Part shown: positions 38,287 to 47,610 of the stretch, in pieces
How the letters are laid out: the number at the start of each line of letters is the position of its first letter
How positions within the stretch are numbered: the first letter of the stretch is position 1
Notes under the pieces: model-generated
Databases searched by the model: none
Told to the model about the DNA's origin: nothing
The model's input: the letters and a program-made list of their open reading frames with translations, nothing else
Translations under genes and position numbers: made by a program
Source: UBA2287 sp037442025
GTDB taxonomy: Bacteria > Bacteroidota > Bacteroidia > Bacteroidales > Tenuifilaceae
NCBI GenBank assembly: GCA_037442025.1
Contig: JBBIRB010000008.1
Location: 12,896 to 76,895 of the forward strand
DNA: 64,000 bases
Direction: 5' to 3'

Positions 38287-39540
38287 ATGGGATATCTATT
38301 TACTTCTGAAAGTGTTTCGGAAGGGCACCCCGACAAGGTAGCCGACCAAATTTCTGATGCGCTGCTCGACGAATTCTTACGCCAAGACCCCGATTCGAAG
38401 GTTGCCTGCGAAACCCTGGTTACAACTGGTCTGGTTGTATTAAGCGGCGAAGTTAAAACCAAAGGATATGTAGATGTGCAGGAAATTGCCCGTAGGGTAA
38501 TAAAACGCATTGGGTACACCAAGCAGGAGTACCGGTTCGATTCCGAGTCGTGCGGCGTTATTTCAACCATTCACGAACAGTCGCCCGACATTAACCGTGG
38601 GGTTGAGCGTGAGTCGGAGGAAGAGCAGGGTGCAGGCGATCAGGGTATGATGTTTGGCTACGCCAGTCGCGAAACCGACGATTATATGCCCTTGGCATTG
38701 GTGCTTTCACATGTTCTACTCATGGAACTTGCTAAAATTCGCCGCGAGGGCAAGGAAATGACCTACCTTCGCCCCGATGCCAAATCGCAGGTAACCCTCG
38801 AGTACGACGACAACAACCAGCCGCTCCGAATCCACACCATTGTGGTTTCGACCCAGCACGACGAATTCGATAGCAATGATGTTAAAATGCTTGAGAAAAT
38901 TTGTGCCGATGTCAAAGCCATCCTGATTCCCAGGGCCAAAGCCCGCTTCCCCGAACGAGTTCAGAAACTTTTCAAAAACGATTTCATTCTGCATGTAAAC
39001 CCTACCGGAAAGTTTGTAATTGGGGGTCCACATGGCGACACCGGCCTTACTGGAAGAAAAATTATTGTCGACACATACGGCGGAAAGGGTGCTCACGGGG
39101 GTGGTGCCTTCTCGGGAAAGGACTCTTCGAAGGTTGACCGTTCTGCAGCCTATGCTGCCCGCCACATTGCCAAAAATATGGTAGCAGCAGGCATAGCCGA
39201 CGAAGTGCTCATTCAGGTTGCCTATGCCATTGGCGTTGCGCAGCCCGTTGGTCTATTTGTTAATACCTACGGAACATCAAAGGTAACGCTAACTGATGGA
39301 GAAATTGCCCAGAAGGTTCAGAAGATTTTCGATATGCGGCCAGCAGCTATTGTGAAACGCTTCGGGCTCAAAAACCCTATATTCGAAGAAACCGCTGCAT
39401 ATGGCCATTTTGGTCGCGACTACTTCAAAACTAAAGTACATATGGGCGGAAATGGCAATACCTACGAAAAGGAAGTGGAATTCTTTACCTGGGAAAAGCT
39501 CGATTACGTTGATGAGCTAAAAAAAGAGTTTAACTTATAG
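38287..39540 (+). CDS. metK: S-adenosylmethionine synthetase (methionine adenosyltransferase)
   Basis: A 417-residue cytoplasmic enzyme making SAM from methionine and ATP. ATP-binding signature EGHPDKVADQISDALLD at residues about 11-27, EEQGAGDQGMMFGYA at about 115-129, the P-loop-like GGGAFSGKDSSKVDRSAAYAAR at about 273-294, and VQVAYAIGVAQPVG-like segment (IQVAYAIGVAQP) near 312 are all intact. Length and insertions are typical of Bacteroidota MetK. It is monocistronic, preceded by a SAM-II-like riboswitch and followed by a strong terminator, so its expression is probably set by SAM itself. Confidence 0.97.
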   Translation: MGYLFTSESVSEGHPDKVADQISDALLDEFLRQDPDSKVACETLVTTGLVVLSGEVKTKGYVDVQEIARRVIKRIGYTKQEYRFDSESCGVISTIHEQSPDINRGVERESEEEQGAGDQGMMFGYASRETDDYMPLALVLSHVLLMELAKIRREGKEMTYLRPDAKSQVTLEYDDNNQPLRIHTIVVSTQHDEFDSNDVKMLEKICADVKAILIPRAKARFPERVQKLFKNDFILHVNPTGKFVIGGPHGDTGLTGRKIIVDTYGGKGAHGGGAFSGKDSSKVDRSAAYAARHIAKNMVAAGIADEVLIQVAYAIGVAQPVGLFVNTYGTSKVTLTDGEIAQKVQKIFDMRPAAIVKRFGLKNPIFEETAAYGHFGRDYFKTKVHMGGNGNTYEKEVEFFTWEKLDYVDELKKEFNL

Positions 39541-39556
39541 TATTAATATTTAAACT

Positions 39557-39598
39557 AAATGGGGTTGTCCTTCTGACTTTGGGCAACTCCATTTTTTT
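39557..39598 (+). terminator. Terminator of metK
   Basis: AAATGGGGTTGTCC pairs with GGGCAACTCCATTT (14 bp with two G-T pairs), followed by TTTT. It begins 17 bases after the metK stop. Confidence 0.9.
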
Positions 39599-39650
39599 AG
39601 CTCTTTTTTGGTTATTTATATCACCTTCCCAAACAAAACTCCCGTTTGAT

Positions 39651-39682
39651 TTGTTCTTGTAGTGAGAATTGCAGTATATTTG
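39651..39682 (+). promoter_or_regulatory. Probable promoter of the NYN-CSD gene
   Basis: TTG at 39651-39653, a 21-base spacer and TATATTTG at 39675-39682, a full match to the -7 element. The leader before the ATG at 39777 would be about 88 bases. Confidence 0.5.
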
Positions 39683-39776
39683 CCATACCATGTAAAACCT
39701 ATATTCAAAAGAAGGTTAGAGCAGGCAAAGTACCACAGAGAGTTAGAGTTATTTAAAAACTAAAAATTATTTTAAT

Positions 39777-40697
39777 ATGCCCGCAAGTAAGGATTTACGC
39801 CGTATAGGCGTTTTTTACGATGGAAACTATTTCCTTCACGTTAGCAACTACTACAATTACTTTCACCCTAGGCAGCGTAGAATAAATATTGCCGGACTGC
39901 ACGAGCTCATTAGGAATATGGTGGCCAAAGAGGACGAGGTGAATGTGCGCTACTGCCAAGTTATTGAAGCTCATTATTTCCGGGGCCGTATTAGCGCACA
40001 GGAGGCTAGCCAACGAGGCAATCAGCTTTATAACGATCGCGTTTTCGACGATATCCTCATGTCCGAAGGGGTGATAACCCATTACCTTCCCATTCGTAAT
40101 CGGAGCGGAAAGAAAGAGGAAAAAGGAATCGATGTATGGCTCGCTCTCGAAGCTTTTGAGCAGTCTTTTTACAAACGTTTCAATGTGCTTGTCCTCATTA
40201 CTTCCGATGGCGATTATGTACCATTAATAAGAAAACTCAACTCACTGGGAACTAAGGTTATGGTGTTAAGCTGGGACTTTACTTATACCGACGATATGGG
40301 TAGGGAGGTGGTAACTCGAACTTCTCAGGATCTCATTCGCGAAGTTACCTATCCGGTTGCCATGCACGATATGATTAACGCAGGAATAAAATCGAACAAC
40401 CCTCTTATCAACAACCTTTTCTCAATTCCCGAATACACTCCTGCAAAACGACCAGAAACCCCTGACGAAGAATTAGAGTATCTACAGGGCCGAACGCTCA
40501 ACATGAGTAGTGGCTACGGATTTATCCAGTATCCACCCAACAACCTATTCTTCCACCACCTCGATGTAATTGAAGGCGACTTTAACGACATTAAGAATGG
40601 CGATTTAGTTGAGTTCACAATTGACAAAAACGAACGGGGTCAGGATGTGGCTAAAAACGTTCGAAAGGTTGAAGGGGAGGACCCCAATAGCTACTAA
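39777..40697 (+). CDS. NYN-domain (LabA-like) putative ribonuclease fused to a cold-shock-like domain
   Basis: A 306-residue cytoplasmic protein. Residues about 8-195 are a NYN/PIN-like domain: RRIGVFYDGNYFL gives the first acidic residue, EKGIDVWLALEAFEQS the second, and LVLITSDGDYVPLIRKLNSLGTKVMVL the SDGDY motif, so the metal-binding aspartates of a nuclease are present. Residues about 240-298 are a cold-shock-type OB fold (GRTLNMSSGYGFIQYPPNNLFFHHLDV, FEFTIDKNERGQ-like end), which binds RNA. The fusion suggests a ribonuclease that recognises single-stranded RNA through its own OB fold. The target is unknown. It is a single gene with its own promoter and terminator. Confidence 0.9.
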   Translation: MPASKDLRRIGVFYDGNYFLHVSNYYNYFHPRQRRINIAGLHELIRNMVAKEDEVNVRYCQVIEAHYFRGRISAQEASQRGNQLYNDRVFDDILMSEGVITHYLPIRNRSGKKEEKGIDVWLALEAFEQSFYKRFNVLVLITSDGDYVPLIRKLNSLGTKVMVLSWDFTYTDDMGREVVTRTSQDLIREVTYPVAMHDMINAGIKSNNPLINNLFSIPEYTPAKRPETPDEELEYLQGRTLNMSSGYGFIQYPPNNLFFHHLDVIEGDFNDIKNGDLVEFTIDKNERGQDVAKNVRKVEGEDPNSY

Positions 40698-40716
40698 TTG
40701 AAATTAACATCCAATA

Positions 40717-40750
40717 AAAAGGCCGTTAGCTTAATTTCTAACGGCCTTTT
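40717..40750. terminator. Bidirectional terminator
   Basis: AAAAGGCCGTTAG pairs with CTAACGGCCTTTT (13 bp, eight-base loop), with T-tracts on both strands. It serves the NYN-CSD gene and the convergent universal stress protein gene (stop 40768). Confidence 0.93.
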
Positions 40751-40767
40751 AAGTATATAAATTATTC

Positions 40768-41631
40768 TTAATATGGAGCCCCAAAGGTTCTGAAACTTCC
40801 CATTATAAACAGCTCTCGTGGTGTTACACTAAGTACGGGAATTGGCGATTTATTAAGCATTTGCTGTGCATAGCTGCCCAGCACAAAGTTGGCTAAGGCC
40901 TCATCCTGTTCGGTCATAATACTAATTAAGTCGGCTTTATGCTCAATTGCGTAATCAATTGTTGTGTCGGTGATATTGTCGCTTGATGCTGTTTTTATTG
41001 AGTAATCGACCTTCTTATCCTTCAAAAAATCGGCCACCTGCTTGGTGTAGGCTGCAACCTTGCTTTCTGATTCGCTGCTGCCTGCTACAGAAACCCCCAG
41101 AAGGTAAATTTTAGCCCCAAAGGCATGAGCAACTTCAACCGTAAGAGGAACCTTCTGCCGGGTGTCCGTGGTAGAATCGATTGGTAAAACTATACTTTTA
41201 ATATCGCTAACTACCGATCCGTGCCTAATGGTTATTACGGGCAGGTCGGTTGCTGAAATAATTTTGAATGCATTGCTGCCAATAAAAAGTTCCTCAAACC
41301 CCGATGCACCATGGGTTGAGCAAATAATACATCCATTATCGAAGGCTTGAGCCTGATTAACAACCTCGCGAAATACCTTTCCTTTCTTCACAATGAAAGA
41401 GAGCCTATCGGGGTGCTTCAGTTTTTTGGAGTAGTCGGCAACAATCTTCTTGAATTGTGCCGTGGCTTTTTTATGCTCTTCGGTAAATCCCACACGACCC
41501 AGTTCGGTAGGGTATTTCTGAACATAAACCATTTGTACGGTGCTGTCGAACCGCTTCGCAAAAACAAGGGCCAACCTTAATCCATTTAGCGATTCCTTCG
41601 AGAAATCGATGGGGACAACTATATGCTTCAT
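40768..41631 (-). CDS. Universal stress protein with two tandem UspA domains
   Basis: A 287-residue cytoplasmic protein with two Usp folds: residues 1-140 (KHIVVPIDFSKESLNGLRLALVFA ... ICSTHGASGFEELFIGSNAFKII) and 150-280 (KSIVLPIDSTTDTRQKVPLTVEVAHAF ... ISIMTEQDEALANFVLGSYAQQML). The first domain has a GxSGxxExxxGS-like ATP-loop (GASGFEELFIGSN); the second is degenerate there, so at most one site is likely to bind nucleotide. Single gene, divergent from ispG. Confidence 0.93.
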   Translation of the reverse strand: MKHIVVPIDFSKESLNGLRLALVFAKRFDSTVQMVYVQKYPTELGRVGFTEEHKKATAQFKKIVADYSKKLKHPDRLSFIVKKGKVFREVVNQAQAFDNGCIICSTHGASGFEELFIGSNAFKIISATDLPVITIRHGSVVSDIKSIVLPIDSTTDTRQKVPLTVEVAHAFGAKIYLLGVSVAGSSESESKVAAYTKQVADFLKDKKVDYSIKTASSDNITDTTIDYAIEHKADLISIMTEQDEALANFVLGSYAQQMLNKSPIPVLSVTPRELFIMGSFRTFGAPY

Positions 41632-41807
41632 GATTATAATGGCATTTGTGCTACATTATGCTGAATTGAAACATTTACAAAGCGTTGCTAAGCAAACTTA
41701 CTATTTTTTTAAATTGCCCAACATTAAATGTTCAACATTATTTTTTCAAAAACCGGTTGCTAATGCCCCTTTTTAACTCTTAATTTGCACTATTATACTT
41801 TTTCAGC

Positions 41808-43709
41808 ATGTCAAACAAGGGGAGCAATAGCATAATTCGAACTACAGGTTATGTTCGGCGAGTATCGCGCGAAGTAACTATTGGGAGTGTTGCCCTGGGG
41901 GGCAATTGTCCCATTCGGTTGCAATCGATGACCACCACCAATACTAACGATATTGAAGCAACCAGCCTCCAGGCCATTCGCATAGCTAACGCAGGAGCGC
42001 ACTATGTGCGTATTGCTGCGCAAGGGGTACGCGAGGCCGAATCGATGGTTCTTATAAAAGCATATTTGAAAGAAAAAGGGTATAGTATTCCACTAATTGC
42101 CGATATTCATTTCAACCCTAATGCTGCTCTGGCTGCAGCAAAACATGTGGAAAAGGTTCGAATTAACCCCGGAAACTATGCCGACTCGAATTCGTCCGAT
42201 GAGCAAGCAAGCATCACCGACCACCAGTACAAAAAGGAATTGGACCGAGTGGAGCAGCGTTTTTTACCGCTTCTCGAAGTTTGTAAGATAAATGGCGTTG
42301 CCATTCGAATTGGAGTTAACCATGGTTCCTTGTCAAATAGAATAATGAGTCGCTACGGCGACACACCCGAAGGCATGGCCCAGTCGGCTATGGAGTTTTT
42401 AAGAATTTGTCAGAAACATGGCTTTCATAGCATTGTGGTTAGCATGAAAGCAAGCAGCACACGAATTATGGTGCAGGCCACACGATTGCTCATTAAAAAA
42501 ATGGATGAGGAAGAAATGGACTACCCCATTCATTTGGGAGTAACCGAAGCTGGCGAGGGTGAGGATGGGCGAATTAAATCGGCAGTAGGCATTGGTACAC
42601 TACTAGTCGATGGGATTGGCGATACCATAAGGGTTTCCCTAACCGAAGAGCCCGAAAATGAAATTCCAGTTGCAAAGCAATTAGTTGATTTGATTGATTC
42701 GGGCACTTTAGAGAATTCAAACGAAGAGTTACCTCCCATTTTCAATCCCTTTTCCTACAGCCGGAGGCAAAGTGAAGATATAATGGGTATTGGTGGGGAA
42801 TCAAGGTTTGCAGTTGTTGCTAACCTTTCTCAGCATGGAGTTGTCGATATGGAAACCATGGAAAGCATTGGCTGGCAATATAATGTAAATTCGAAAGAAT
42901 GGCACCGCACCGATTCGGGAGCCGATTACATTCTGACAGGTAATAGTTCTTTTGACAACATCCCTTCTGCACAAAATCTCCCATTAATTGGTTCAAATTC
43001 TCTTTGTAAATATAGTATTAGTAACGATTTTAAAAGTATCACTTTTAAAACAGGGTTTATACATACCTCCCCGGCCGATATTCTTAATTTGTTTGCAAAT
43101 TCAGGAAAGATCCTTGAGACTGCAGTGGTAATAATTCGTATTGATACGCTAGACAATGTGTATTCGGCACGTAGGGCAATTTTTCGAATGAGCCTGTTGG
43201 GTTATAGCAATCCAATTATTCTCTCGCTCCATAGCCAATTACTCAATAAAGAAGAATTCCAATTGCAAACGGCAACCCTTCTTGGCTCTTTCTTTATCGA
43301 TGGAATTGCCGATGGCATTATGCTGAGTGGAAGCCACATGTCTGCCCAACAATCCGTATCGACGAGTTTTGCCATACTTCAGGCGGCAGGGGCAAGGGTT
43401 ACAAAAACCGAATTCATTTCGTGCCCTGGCTGCGGCAGAACACTATTTAACCTAACCGATACGCTAAAGGCCATCAAAGCCAGGACCTCGCATTTAAAAG
43501 GATTAAAGATTGGTGTAATGGGTTGCATTGTAAACGGGCCCGGAGAAATGGCCGATGCACATTACGGATATGTGGGGGCTGGTCCCGGAAAGATTACACT
43601 TTACAGAGGGCGCGAAGTAGTTAAAAGAAATATTCCTGAAAGCGAAGCTCTCGATGAGCTCATTTCGCTAATTAAAGCCAATGGCGACTGGGTGGACCCA
43701 ACCCTTTAA
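41808..43709 (+). CDS. ispG: 4-hydroxy-3-methylbut-2-en-1-yl diphosphate synthase (large three-domain form)
   Basis: A 633-residue enzyme of the MEP isoprenoid pathway that converts MEcPP to HMBPP using a 4Fe-4S cluster. The TIM-barrel part is at residues about 15-290 (VALGGNCPIRLQSMTTTNT, LIADIHFNPNAAL, VEKVRINPGNY). An inserted A* domain of about 230 residues (about 300-530) distinguishes the plant, chlamydial and Bacteroidota form from the 370-residue E. coli form. The C-terminal cluster domain carries SCPGCGRTLFNL and GVMGCIVNGPGEMADA with the three cysteine ligands. The gene stands alone; a weak AAAAAACCTAGGTTTTTT palindrome follows the stop. Confidence 0.95.
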   Translation: MSNKGSNSIIRTTGYVRRVSREVTIGSVALGGNCPIRLQSMTTTNTNDIEATSLQAIRIANAGAHYVRIAAQGVREAESMVLIKAYLKEKGYSIPLIADIHFNPNAALAAAKHVEKVRINPGNYADSNSSDEQASITDHQYKKELDRVEQRFLPLLEVCKINGVAIRIGVNHGSLSNRIMSRYGDTPEGMAQSAMEFLRICQKHGFHSIVVSMKASSTRIMVQATRLLIKKMDEEEMDYPIHLGVTEAGEGEDGRIKSAVGIGTLLVDGIGDTIRVSLTEEPENEIPVAKQLVDLIDSGTLENSNEELPPIFNPFSYSRRQSEDIMGIGGESRFAVVANLSQHGVVDMETMESIGWQYNVNSKEWHRTDSGADYILTGNSSFDNIPSAQNLPLIGSNSLCKYSISNDFKSITFKTGFIHTSPADILNLFANSGKILETAVVIIRIDTLDNVYSARRAIFRMSLLGYSNPIILSLHSQLLNKEEFQLQTATLLGSFFIDGIADGIMLSGSHMSAQQSVSTSFAILQAAGARVTKTEFISCPGCGRTLFNLTDTLKAIKARTSHLKGLKIGVMGCIVNGPGEMADAHYGYVGAGPGKITLYRGREVVKRNIPESEALDELISLIKANGDWVDPTL

Positions 43710-43809
43710 AAAACCTAGGTTTTTTTAATTTGAAGGTTAGTCTATTTTGTCGGAAACATTTTAACTATTAATTTAGCCAACGGGAAATTAATTTAATTGC
43801 TTGGCCAAA

Positions 43810-45174
43810 ATGGCAAATATTCTTGTAGTCGACGACGACTCCACCTTTTGCATTATGCTCAAATCGTTCCTTACACGAAAAGGGCATGCTGTACAAGAAG
43901 CATTCTCGTTTGATGAAGCAATTAGGGTATTCAAGTCATCCCATTTCGATGTAGTTCTTTCCGACTATAGGCTACCCGATAAAACGGGCCTCGATCTTCT
44001 GAAAGAGATTAAATCGGAAAAACCATCGACTGGTATAATTATTATGACCGGATACGCCGACATTCGAGTGGCTGTAAGTACAATAAAAATGGGTGCTTTC
44101 GATTATGTTGCCAAACCCATCAACCCCGACGAAATTCTTTTGACCATCAACAACCTTCTTGCAGCTCAGAGTAGTGGGGATGTTGAGGCTCGAATAACCC
44201 ATAAGGTCGATAGTTCCAAATCGCAGTTCATACAGGGCGTTAGCGACGATGCCCTACAGGTTAAAAACTATATTTCCCTGGTAGCCCCTACCAATCTGTC
44301 GGTTATTATCCAAGGCGATAGCGGCACAGGTAAAGAGTATGTTGCCCGTCGCATTCACGCCGAAAGCCAAAGAAAAAGCAAGCCATTTGTGGCTATCGAC
44401 TGCGGAGCCCTTTCGAAAGATTTGGCGCTCAGTGAGTTTTTTGGGCACATAAAGGGCTCTTTCACAGGTGCCATTTCCGATAAAGTGGGGCAGTTTGAGG
44501 TAGCAAATGGTGGAACTATGTTCCTCGATGAAATTGGGAATCTTTCCTACGAGGTACAGGTAAACCTGCTTCGGGCCATTCAGGAAAGGAAAATAAAACG
44601 AATTGGGAGCAGCAAAGAGGTACATGTAGATGTTCGAATTATTGCTGCCTCTAACGAAGACCTCAAACAAGCTGTTCGTTCCGGTGCTTTCCGCGAGGAC
44701 TTGTACCATAGGCTCAACGAGTTCACAATTATCGTTGCCCCGCTTCGTGAAAGATTAGCCGATTTAGATCTTTTTGCTAAGCATTTTTTAGATTTAGCAA
44801 ATGGTGAACTGAATAAAAAGATCTCGGGCTTCGACCCCCAAGTAAAGGAGGCTTTTCAGGGTTATTCGTGGCCGGGCAATATTAGGGAACTTCGGAATGT
44901 AATTCGCAGAGCAGTGCTTGTTGAGCAGGGAAATTTCATTAGTATAAAGAGCCTGCCCGTGGAGATTGTTCTGTACAAAACCAATGGCGGTTCGGTAATA
45001 AACTCTATACAGAGTGTTGATAATCTGAAAGATTTAAAAGAAAAGGCAGAGCAGGAACTAATCGTTTCAACACTCGAAAGAGTTCGCTTTAACAAAAGCA
45101 AAGCCGCCAAACTGCTCAACATCGATCGAAAAACCTTATACAATAAAATGAGGCAGTATGGTCTGTCTATTTAA
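43810..45174 (+). CDS. Sigma-54-dependent response regulator (NtrC family)
   Basis: A 454-residue transcription activator. The ATG at 43810 is preferred to a TTG three codons upstream. Residues 1-120 form a receiver domain (MANILVVDDDSTF; phospho-acceptor Asp52 in LSDYRLPDKTG; Lys in VAKPINPDE). Residues about 140-375 are the AAA+ domain with Walker A GDSGTGKE, the sigma-54 contact loop GSFTGA, Walker B GGTMFLDEIGNLS and an arginine-finger region. The last 45 residues are a Fis-type HTH (LERVRFNKSKAAKLLNIDRKTLYNKM). No histidine kinase is adjacent, so it is an orphan regulator in this window; target genes should carry sigma-54 promoters. Confidence 0.95.
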   Translation: MANILVVDDDSTFCIMLKSFLTRKGHAVQEAFSFDEAIRVFKSSHFDVVLSDYRLPDKTGLDLLKEIKSEKPSTGIIIMTGYADIRVAVSTIKMGAFDYVAKPINPDEILLTINNLLAAQSSGDVEARITHKVDSSKSQFIQGVSDDALQVKNYISLVAPTNLSVIIQGDSGTGKEYVARRIHAESQRKSKPFVAIDCGALSKDLALSEFFGHIKGSFTGAISDKVGQFEVANGGTMFLDEIGNLSYEVQVNLLRAIQERKIKRIGSSKEVHVDVRIIAASNEDLKQAVRSGAFREDLYHRLNEFTIIVAPLRERLADLDLFAKHFLDLANGELNKKISGFDPQVKEAFQGYSWPGNIRELRNVIRRAVLVEQGNFISIKSLPVEIVLYKTNGGSVINSIQSVDNLKDLKEKAEQELIVSTLERVRFNKSKAAKLLNIDRKTLYNKMRQYGLSI

Positions 45175-45177
45175 TTG

Positions 45178-45576
45178 TTATTTCAGAAAGCTAGCCGCCA
45201 CAAAATCGACATAAGCGTGAGCATGATCGCCAAAATGTTCTATATCCTTTTCCGACAGTTTGTAGGTGCAACGCTCGCCCTCTTTTTTTGAAAAAACAAT
45301 GTAATACTCGTAACGTTCCTCTTCCCTCATAACAACCCTTGCTAAAGTATCGCTTCCCGCAACCGAAAGGTCGGCATGACAAATGGGGCAGTGAAACTCA
45401 ACCTTTTCTCCTGGATTAATTTTAAAGGAAGGATTGCTCGAATACGTATAGTCGCCAAGAATGGGGCTTAAGAAGAGAATCCCCATTTTATTGTTTTTCC
45501 CTTTTATGGTAAAAACAATCCTATTGTCCACGCTCATGAATCCATGGCACTTTGGACAGATGAAATCTGATTTCAT
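45178..45576 (-). CDS. Small zinc-ribbon-containing protein of unknown function
   Basis: A 132-residue protein with two CxxC pairs: FICPKCHG (Cys7, Cys10) and FHCPICHA (about Cys64, Cys67), which can form a zinc ribbon. The C-terminal part is acidic and aromatic (EERYEYYIVFSKKEGERCTYKLSEKDIEHFGDHA). I do not recognise a named family. It is cytoplasmic and ends 3 bases from the convergent response-regulator gene, with no terminator between. Confidence 0.75.
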   Translation of the reverse strand: MKSDFICPKCHGFMSVDNRIVFTIKGKNNKMGILFLSPILGDYTYSSNPSFKINPGEKVEFHCPICHADLSVAGSDTLARVVMREEERYEYYIVFSKKEGERCTYKLSEKDIEHFGDHAHAYVDFVAASFLK

Positions 45577-46005
45577 GGCATTTGATTAGGTTGGTTAGTG
45601 TTCTACATTATTCGTTATTATCCGCATTTTGTTCCAATAATCCCATAAAAAAACCACTGCCGGCATAAACCGGCAGTGGAAACCTTAAAAGAACCATGAA
45701 AAAGCAAATAACCTCTCTTCTAAAAGGCTTTCTGCTCATCGCTATTCCCAATAGGGTTTAGCAAGTTTAAATATTAAACCAAAAACCAACCTAAAATTTG
45801 AGAGTGAAACCCTAAAAAGGTTTAAAGGCCCTCCACATATAAACATCAAAAAAATCAAATTGGTTTAATGAACCGCATGATTTTTTGTCAATATTAATTG
45901 CTTTAAAAGATTTAATTGAACTGTAGCTTTAAATTCATCATATTATTTATATATTAGCTCATATTTTGTATTAGTATTTTTGTTTAAACCCAAAAACTAT
46001 AATTT
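45577..46005. other. Intergenic region with hairpin and a possible 21-codon frame
   Basis: A perfect hairpin lies at 45654-45679 (CCACTGCCGG-CATAAA-CCGGCAGTGG), with seven A on its left side, which makes a canonical terminator for minus-strand transcription. A plus-strand frame of 21 codons follows at 45696-45761 (MKKQITSLLKGFLLIAIPNRV). The rest, to the FadL gene, is AT-rich leader without a supported gene; a TATTTTTG box lies at 45975-45982. Confidence 0.55.
45654..45679 (-). terminator. Strong hairpin, terminator-like on the minus strand
   Basis: A 10-bp GC-rich stem with a six-base loop, followed on the minus strand by TTTTTTT. No minus-strand gene is known to its right, so it might instead be a regulatory hairpin in a plus-strand leader. 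Confidence 0.55.
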
Positions 46006-47610
46006 ATGAAAAGATTGTCTATCGTAATTCTCGTCGCCCTTTTAGTTCCCACTACACTTTTGGGTGGAGGTATTGTAACCAATACCAACCAGAGCGCATC
46101 GTTTATTCGTATGCCCGCTCGCGATGCCTCGCTTGGGCTCGATGCTGTGTATTTTAACCCTGCAGGAACAGCCTTTTTTAAGGATGGTTTCCATCTGTCG
46201 GTTAATAACCAATCCATTTTTCAAACCCGTGAAATTTCAAGCACCAACCTTAATCGGAAAGAATTTGAAGGGAAAGTAACTGCCCCTTTGTTCCCATCCA
46301 TTTACTTCGCGTACAAAAAGGGAAGCATAGCTTATTCGTTAGCTGTTATGCCCATTGGCGGTGGTGGTAGTGCCGGTTTCGACGCAGGCTTACCCTCTTT
46401 TGAATATGGTGTATCAGTTCTTCCTAGAAGTTTAACGCTTGCGGGCATACCAACCACACAGTACGATTTAAACGCCAAGTTCGATGGCACATCGCTAAAC
46501 TGGGCATACCAGCTTAATGCCGCTTATGCAATAAACGATATGCTTTCGGTAAGCTTAGGAGCTCGCGTGGTTACTGCCAAAAACTCGTACGAAGGTTACC
46601 TGAAAGATATTAAAATAAATCCCAACCAACCAGCATTTGGTGCAGCCTATAATGGAACCGGACTGGTGTCTGCACCCCAATTTTTTACAGATGCAAGAAC
46701 AACCCTTACCGGATGGTCGGCTGCCTCAACCTCTTTTTCAAGTGCCCTTACCCCTATTATTACAGCTGAAGGAGGAACCACCCTGTTAAGTGCTTCCACC
46801 AATCTTACACCAGCTCAAATTAGCCAGATTCAGGGACTGCTTGGTGCTGCTGGCTTAACGCCTGCCCAAATTGGCGCAATAACCCTTGCTGGTGCTCAAA
46901 CAACCTTAAATGCTGCAATTCCAGTATTCAATGCGAATGCAACAGCAATGGGTAACTATGCGACTCAAACTGCAGACAAGGAGTTAAAAGCGTCGCAGTC
47001 GGGATTTGGTATAGCCCCTGTTGTTGGAATTAACCTGAACTTTGAGGATGTATTCAATCTTGCTGTTAAATACGAATACCTAACCGAAATAACCATGACC
47101 AACGAAACCGAAAAGGACGATGTTGGAATGTACCCTGATGAAGCCAAATCGGCTAACGATATGCCATCAATGCTTTCGGTTGGTTTTGGTGTTAGGCCTT
47201 TTGAGAAACTTAATGTTTCCGGTGGTTTTCACTACTACTTCGATAAGTCGGCCAATTATGGGAAAAAATTGGGTAGCAGATTTGTTGGAAACGATGTGCT
47301 TATGAACAGGAACTTCTGGGAGGCTGCCTTTGGTGTTGAGTATGAAATAACCGATAAAATTCTTGTTAGTGCTGGTTACCTTCGCACTCAAACAGGCGTT
47401 AATGGCGATTACCAATCGGATTTGAGCCATAGCTTAAGTACCAATTCCATTGGTTTGGGAGGTCGTTACATGATTTTTGAAAACCTTGGTGTAAATCTAG
47501 GCTTCATGAAAACGATGTACGAAAGCACTACGAAGATATTTACAGGCTACCAGGCTACATTCAATAGGGATGCTACTGTGATAGCTATTGGATTCGACTA
47601 TAGTTTCTAA
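46006..47610 (+). CDS. OmpP1/FadL/TodX-family outer-membrane transporter
   Basis: A 534-residue outer-membrane barrel that passes hydrophobic compounds such as long-chain fatty acids. A signal peptide (MKRLSIVILVALLVPTTLLG) is followed by the FadL plug and motif ARDASLGLDAVYFNPAGTAFF at about residues 37-58. Barrel strands follow, ending in GFDYSF. Residues about 229-323 are an extracellular or plug-side insertion rich in Ala, Thr and Gln (LTPAQISQIQGLLGAAGLTPAQIGA) that is predicted helical and unlike the beta strands around it. Single gene, followed by two terminator hairpins. Confidence 0.9.
   Translation: MKRLSIVILVALLVPTTLLGGGIVTNTNQSASFIRMPARDASLGLDAVYFNPAGTAFFKDGFHLSVNNQSIFQTREISSTNLNRKEFEGKVTAPLFPSIYFAYKKGSIAYSLAVMPIGGGGSAGFDAGLPSFEYGVSVLPRSLTLAGIPTTQYDLNAKFDGTSLNWAYQLNAAYAINDMLSVSLGARVVTAKNSYEGYLKDIKINPNQPAFGAAYNGTGLVSAPQFFTDARTTLTGWSAASTSFSSALTPIITAEGGTTLLSASTNLTPAQISQIQGLLGAAGLTPAQIGAITLAGAQTTLNAAIPVFNANATAMGNYATQTADKELKASQSGFGIAPVVGINLNFEDVFNLAVKYEYLTEITMTNETEKDDVGMYPDEAKSANDMPSMLSVGFGVRPFEKLNVSGGFHYYFDKSANYGKKLGSRFVGNDVLMNRNFWEAAFGVEYEITDKILVSAGYLRTQTGVNGDYQSDLSHSLSTNSIGLGGRYMIFENLGVNLGFMKTMYESTTKIFTGYQATFNRDATVIAIGFDYSF

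Noticed and set aside
43708..43725. AAAAAACCTAGGTTTTTT palindrome after ispG as a terminator
   Set aside because: The stem leaves almost no loop and is mostly A-T, so it is too weak to call.
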